Of a DNA stretch of 64,000 bases, positions 60,495-64,000 are shown piece after piece. The number at the start of each line of letters is the position of its first letter. Position 1 is the first letter of the stretch. Made by a program: the position numbers and the translations under genes. This stretch comes from Halicephalobus mephisto. Its lineage: Eukaryota > Nematoda > Chromadorea > Rhabditida > Panagrolaimidae. A model generated the notes under the pieces. It was given only the letters and a program-made list of their open reading frames with translations, ran no database searches and was not told the origin of the DNA. The stretch spans positions 1-64,000 of the forward strand of contig SWDT01000094.1 in assembly GCA_009193035.1 (NCBI GenBank). The letters run 5' to 3'.

Positions 60495-61286
60495 AAATTA
60501 ACAGTATTTCTTGTTTTTGTAGATAAAATCTGAAGAATTTTAGATACTTGTAATATTTGATGTTCTTAAATAAAAATTAAAAAAGATATTTTTAGACTAG
60601 TAATTCGTATGTTTAGCTAGACAATTTGCATTAACATTATGTATTGTTCTGTTCGAGCCGGTGGACCCAAACCCAAGGTCGTAGAGCTACCCTATCTTAG
60701 GGGATCTTGTGGCGAAATGGGGACACATTCAATGTGGAAGACAGGGCGAGTTTGAGTGCTGCTGGCCCCGGCGGACCCGTAAAGGCCAAAGTTAACCCTA
60801 AGGGTCAAGGTGGCAAGCCCGTCTTCGCCACACCCAGCAGCTTGCCAGACCTTCCGGATACCTGCGGATTTGGAATGTTCCATCAAACTCGATTACTAGG
60901 TCCTTTTTATCTTTATCTATTTGAGTGAAAACTTGTATAACTTTGGTCCCGAAGAGAAATACCCTGAGGACCAACGAAAGGTGTACGATTGTGCAATAAA
61001 TTTTGTAGAGTTGTGATTTATTTCGTGCCTTTGGCTCCATAAAGTTTTTTCCATATATTTTTGTCTACACACAGATCCGGAGCCCCCAGCGACGATCCAA
61101 CACTTCCTTATCCTGGCTTAGGACCGGCCATGGCGGAGTTAAGAGTGTGAATTACAATATTCGTAGCATAGACCACTAAAGCTCGTTCAAGATTGAATTA
61201 CTTATAGAACAAAAATTGAATTACAGTCACAAGAAGCTATTACTTTTTTATTTTATTTTTAATTCAACAGAATTGGAGGCAAAGAA
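60495..61286. other. intergenic with GC-rich unexplained island
   Basis: 60640-61150 is GC-rich against its surroundings. An open frame at 60707-60928 (+) and overlapping frames on the minus strand exist, none with recognisable domains. The right end at 61108-61135 resembles 25637-25665, so this may be a dispersed element remnant. Confidence 0.4.
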
Positions 61287-62978
61287 ATGCCCGAAGTAGA
61301 ATTTGACAATTCTGCACATATCGAAACTACTTTATTCCGTGTTTTCGGAGGATTGGGGATTTTTCTCGATTTCATCTGCGGGATTTTCCTTTTGCATGAA
61401 CTCAGAAATCCCAAATCTCCTCTTAGAAGCGCTTATTTTATCTTATTGACTATCGGCCTCGGAGTGATTATTGCTTCCGTGACCATCAGATTCATATTTG
61501 TTTTCGACCAAATGTCTTCCGAAATCACTTGGAAAGCCGTCTTCGCTAGTACTTCTCAGTGGTACTCGCAGAATTCACTAGGAATCTGGATTTTATTCTT
61601 GGGATTGAACAGATGTACAGCGATAACATCCCCTAGGTTACATGCAAAGGTAGGTTTGAAAAGATAATCAAAGTATTGTATTTGAAGATAAATTATGAAT
61701 GTAATTTTTGAGTACAATAATATAAAAAATACAAAAGTAAATCCAAGAATGTAAAATTAATAGGAAACTGTTGTTTCTGTCTAGAGAAATAGAATAATAC
61801 AGAACAGTAATAGACTAATATTAATGATATAATAGTGGAACACCCAGGGAACACTATAATGTGATATGTTCCTTTCATCTTCTCAATGAAGAGAGGATCA
61901 ATTAGTCTCGGGTGTTCTGAATATCCCCATCGTGGAGACTATGTACTCAGAACGACAATATTGTGATGTAATAGTGCAACACCCAGGGAACACTATAACA
62001 TGATACATTTCCTTTCATCTCCTTAATAAAAAGAAAGGACCTATTAGTCTCGGGTGTTCTGAATATCCTCATCGTGGAGACTATGTACTTAGAACAACAA
62101 TATTGTGATATAATAATGTAAAATTCAAAGAACACTGTATAACGTGATATATTTCCTTTCATCTCCTTAGTAAAGAAAAAGATTGATTAGTCTTGGATGT
62201 TCTGAATATCCCCATCGTGGAGACTACGTGTCCACAACAAATAAATTCATCTTTAAACAAGTTCTTCACTTATGGTTTTTAGAAAACATCGAATTTTTGT
62301 AAAATTTTGTGCGTATTTTTTGGAACCGTCTAAAATCAAAAATTCTGAATATTCCTAGAAGTTACTGTTAAAATGATTCCATAACAATATCAAGTTCTGT
62401 TTTTCGTAATAATATGCTTTTAGATCTGGGCTCCTTTCCCGACGGTCTGCGTGATATTCAGCATCACGGTGTTCCCCTTCGTTCTCAACGGGTACTATTG
62501 GTTCAACAGGGAATGTCGCTTTATCCCGTGGGCTTTGGACAAAGATTGCTCCAAATTTCGCTTCGATAACATCCTCATCACCTCCATCACGAATATTATC
62601 CTCGGAATTTTGACTTTTATTTCAATTATTTTTGCTGTTTTTTATTCTCGAAAAAATCAAAATATTTCTTCGAAAATAACGAAAATCGAAAAAAAATTAA
62701 TTTTACAAACATTTGTTTCGTCGATTTTTATGATATTATTGTATATTCCCATGGTTATTTCCACGAAATTTACGGATAATCACAGGATACTGATCATGTT
62801 GGAGCACTTGAACAATTTGTTTTTTTTCTTGCATCATTATCCCGGGATGGTCATCTTGTTTTGTGTTTCTCCGACTTTCAGGAACAGATTTCTTGACTTT
62901 TATAAGATTACTGTAATTTTGAAATTTTTTAAAATAAGAAAAACTAGTGAGAATTCTAGAAAAATAAATGTATATTGA
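61287..62978 (+). CDS. srg-superfamily 7TM chemoreceptor
   Basis: Exons 61287-61649 and 62424-62978; 305 aa, phase 0 at the joint. Seven hydrophobic helices are visible, starting FGGLGIFLDFICGIFLLHEL. The TM3 end LGLNRCTAITSPRLHAKIWA is the N-R-C/T...P...IW signature of nematode srg-superfamily receptors (srg/srv/sru groups). The family assignment to srv-like is tentative. The last helices are FVSSIFMILLYIPMVISTKF and LNNLFFFLHHYPGMVILFCV, with a basic tail. These receptors usually act in chemosensory neurons. The large intron holds three copies of the ~140-bp tandem repeat. Confidence 0.88.
61840..62240 (+). repeat. ~140-bp tandem repeat, three copies, in receptor intron
   Basis: Same family and orientation as 17848-18386: AGGGAACACTATAA, TCTCGGGTGTTCTGAATA, CCCATCGTGGAGACTATG, AACAATATTGTGAT. 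Copies at about 61840, 61978 and 62115. Confidence 0.85.
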
Positions 62979-63109
62979 ATGATCGGAGAATTCCTAAATA
63001 AATATTTCATAATGAATCTGAGATGTTAGGTGCATTTAATATTGCATGGGAACATTTGATTAAGATATATTTGAACGGATATATCGATATATAATGATGT
63101 ATAATGTAG

Positions 63110-63170
63110 CAAACTACGAACGAACAAATGGACGAACGAACAAGTGGACGAACGGACGTTCATTGAGCAG
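63110..63170 (+). repeat. short GGACGAACGAACAA repeats
   Basis: Four to five degenerate copies of GGACGAACGAAC-like units just upstream of the last gene. The open frame running through them (from 63144) is probably 5' UTR. Confidence 0.55.
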
Positions 63171-63239
63171 AAACGGGACAGACGGACATTCGGTCAAGTC
63201 GACATTTTTGTTCGTCCGAAACATTCTCCTTGTTCTTCC

Positions 63240-64000
63240 ATGGCTCCGGCAAGTTTCACTGTTTTGTTGATGACGGAAGAAGGAGCTCAAGAATGTTTCA
63301 TCGACGAAAGAACCATTGATTCAGCAAGAAGATCCATCTTCGTAGAAAGAGCCGTTGATGTGTTTTCGAGATTTTTGCAAATCGACGAAACTCGGTACGA
63401 TCGATGGGTGAAGAAAATCCTCCTGGACAATGAATCCGGAATCGTCATCAATGACAGATTAGTGCCGATTTTGGCGAACTGTACTTATATGGTCATGTTT
63501 GTGCCGAAAGAGCAGCTCGAAGAACGTGGGTTTTTCATATATCAATTCCGTTTATTACTACTTTTCAGAAGGAATATTATTAACCCAGGAACCTTCTCAA
63601 TTAGAAAGTCGAGAAGAATATCCATCTTTTGACTACCAAGATGTCAGGATTCAATCGGTAGAACCTCCGGAAGAACCAGATTCCAACGATCAGGAAGAAC
63701 AAAAAGTTGAACAACAATTCAGATCCGCATTCAATCAAGAAGTATCCTTCAATGGATGGTCCGTTTTGAGTCGATTCCAGCCTATTGAATGGAAAAAACG
63801 ACTTCTGAACGCCTGTTTCCCCGACACAGAACGGCCCTGGAGCGACATCGCCGTCGATCGGAAGAAAGTCCAGCGACGTCTGATTGATTTTATGATGGAG
63901 AAGAAGTGAGTTCATATATCGAGATCCCGAAATCTAAAGTTTTTACAGATCTGTTGGATTTCTCGACGAAGAACAAGTTTTCGAATTTTTGGAATCCATG
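63240..64000 (+). CDS. unknown protein, partial at window edge
   Basis: Exons 63240-63525, 63569-63905 and 63949 to beyond the window. The start MAPASFTVLLMTEEGAQECF follows the GAACG repeats; an upstream in-frame ATG at 63144 lies inside them. The first ~95 residues look globular (LLDNESGIVINDRLVPILAN), followed by an acidic linker (EPPEEPDSNDQEEQKVEQQ) and a basic helical part (RKKVQRRLIDFMMEKKS). No family recognised. The C-terminus is missing. Confidence 0.7.

Noticed and set aside
61947..62162. 71-codon minus-strand frame matching one at 18094-18309
   Set aside because: The two similar peptides come from the same non-coding ~140-bp tandem repeat, not from a gene family.

Overview
The window reads as nuclear DNA of a free-living or related rhabditid-type nematode. 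It is AT-rich. Genes have short introns (about 40-55 bases) with GTAAG/GTGAG donors and TTTTAG/TTTCAG acceptors, and intergenic DNA is repeat-rich. Family content fits: srh- and srg-type 7TM chemoreceptors, a nematode orphan Cys-loop channel, a UDP-glycosyltransferase, Tc1-like and pogo-like element remains. All gene models were spliced by hand: reading phase closes exactly across every proposed intron, but no transcript or database search was available. Several single-copy genes (cyn-4/PPIL2, ufd-3/PLAA, flad-1, efl-3, S10 carboxypeptidase, lipid phosphatase) have relatives that, from memory, lie on C. elegans chromosome II, so the segment may belong to that ancestral linkage group.

Layout. 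0.2-1.3 kb: a decayed srh-like chemoreceptor. 2.2-11.9 kb: four intact tandem S10 serine carboxypeptidases of identical exon structure (469 aa each), each behind a copied promoter module with paired GATA sites, which suggests intestinal secreted digestive enzymes. 12.5-17 kb: an unknown membrane-anchored protein (-) diverging from a phospholipid phosphatase (+). 17-19.5 kb: three tandem-repeat families. 19.5-21.6 kb: PPIL2-type U-box cyclophilin (-). 22-23.3 kb: dead Tc1-like transposon and a MITE. 23.4-25.3 kb: unknown Cys-rich protein (-). 26.2-27.1 kb: small secreted protein (+). 28.1-33.3 kb: ufd-3/PLAA followed 139 bases downstream on the same strand by flad-1 (FAD synthase), a candidate operon. 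35-40.5 kb: Cys-loop ligand-gated channel (+) with repeat-filled introns. 42.1-44.5 kb: atypical E2F7/8-like factor with two DNA-binding domains (-), with E2F-like sites in its own upstream GC island. 45-50 kb: low-complexity DNA, a minisatellite with higher-order structure and a second E2F-site cluster. 50-52.2 kb: doublecortin-domain protein (-). 52-56 kb: several hairpin or tandem repeat families. 56.2-60.5 kb: UDP-glycosyltransferase (+) lacking the usual catalytic histidine. 61.3-63 kb: srg-superfamily receptor (+). 63.2 kb to the edge: start of an unknown gene.

The most unusual non-coding signal is a family of hairpin-forming repeats with GTCACTATCC/GGATAGTGAC arms. They form arrays in introns and flanks between 37.7 and 56.9 kb only; two arrays 15 kb apart are near-exact reverse complements. 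Other families (a pogo-like MITE, a GGTCCTGAGTGGAAA palindrome, a ~140-bp tandem unit) also recur. None of these is explained by the protein-coding genes.
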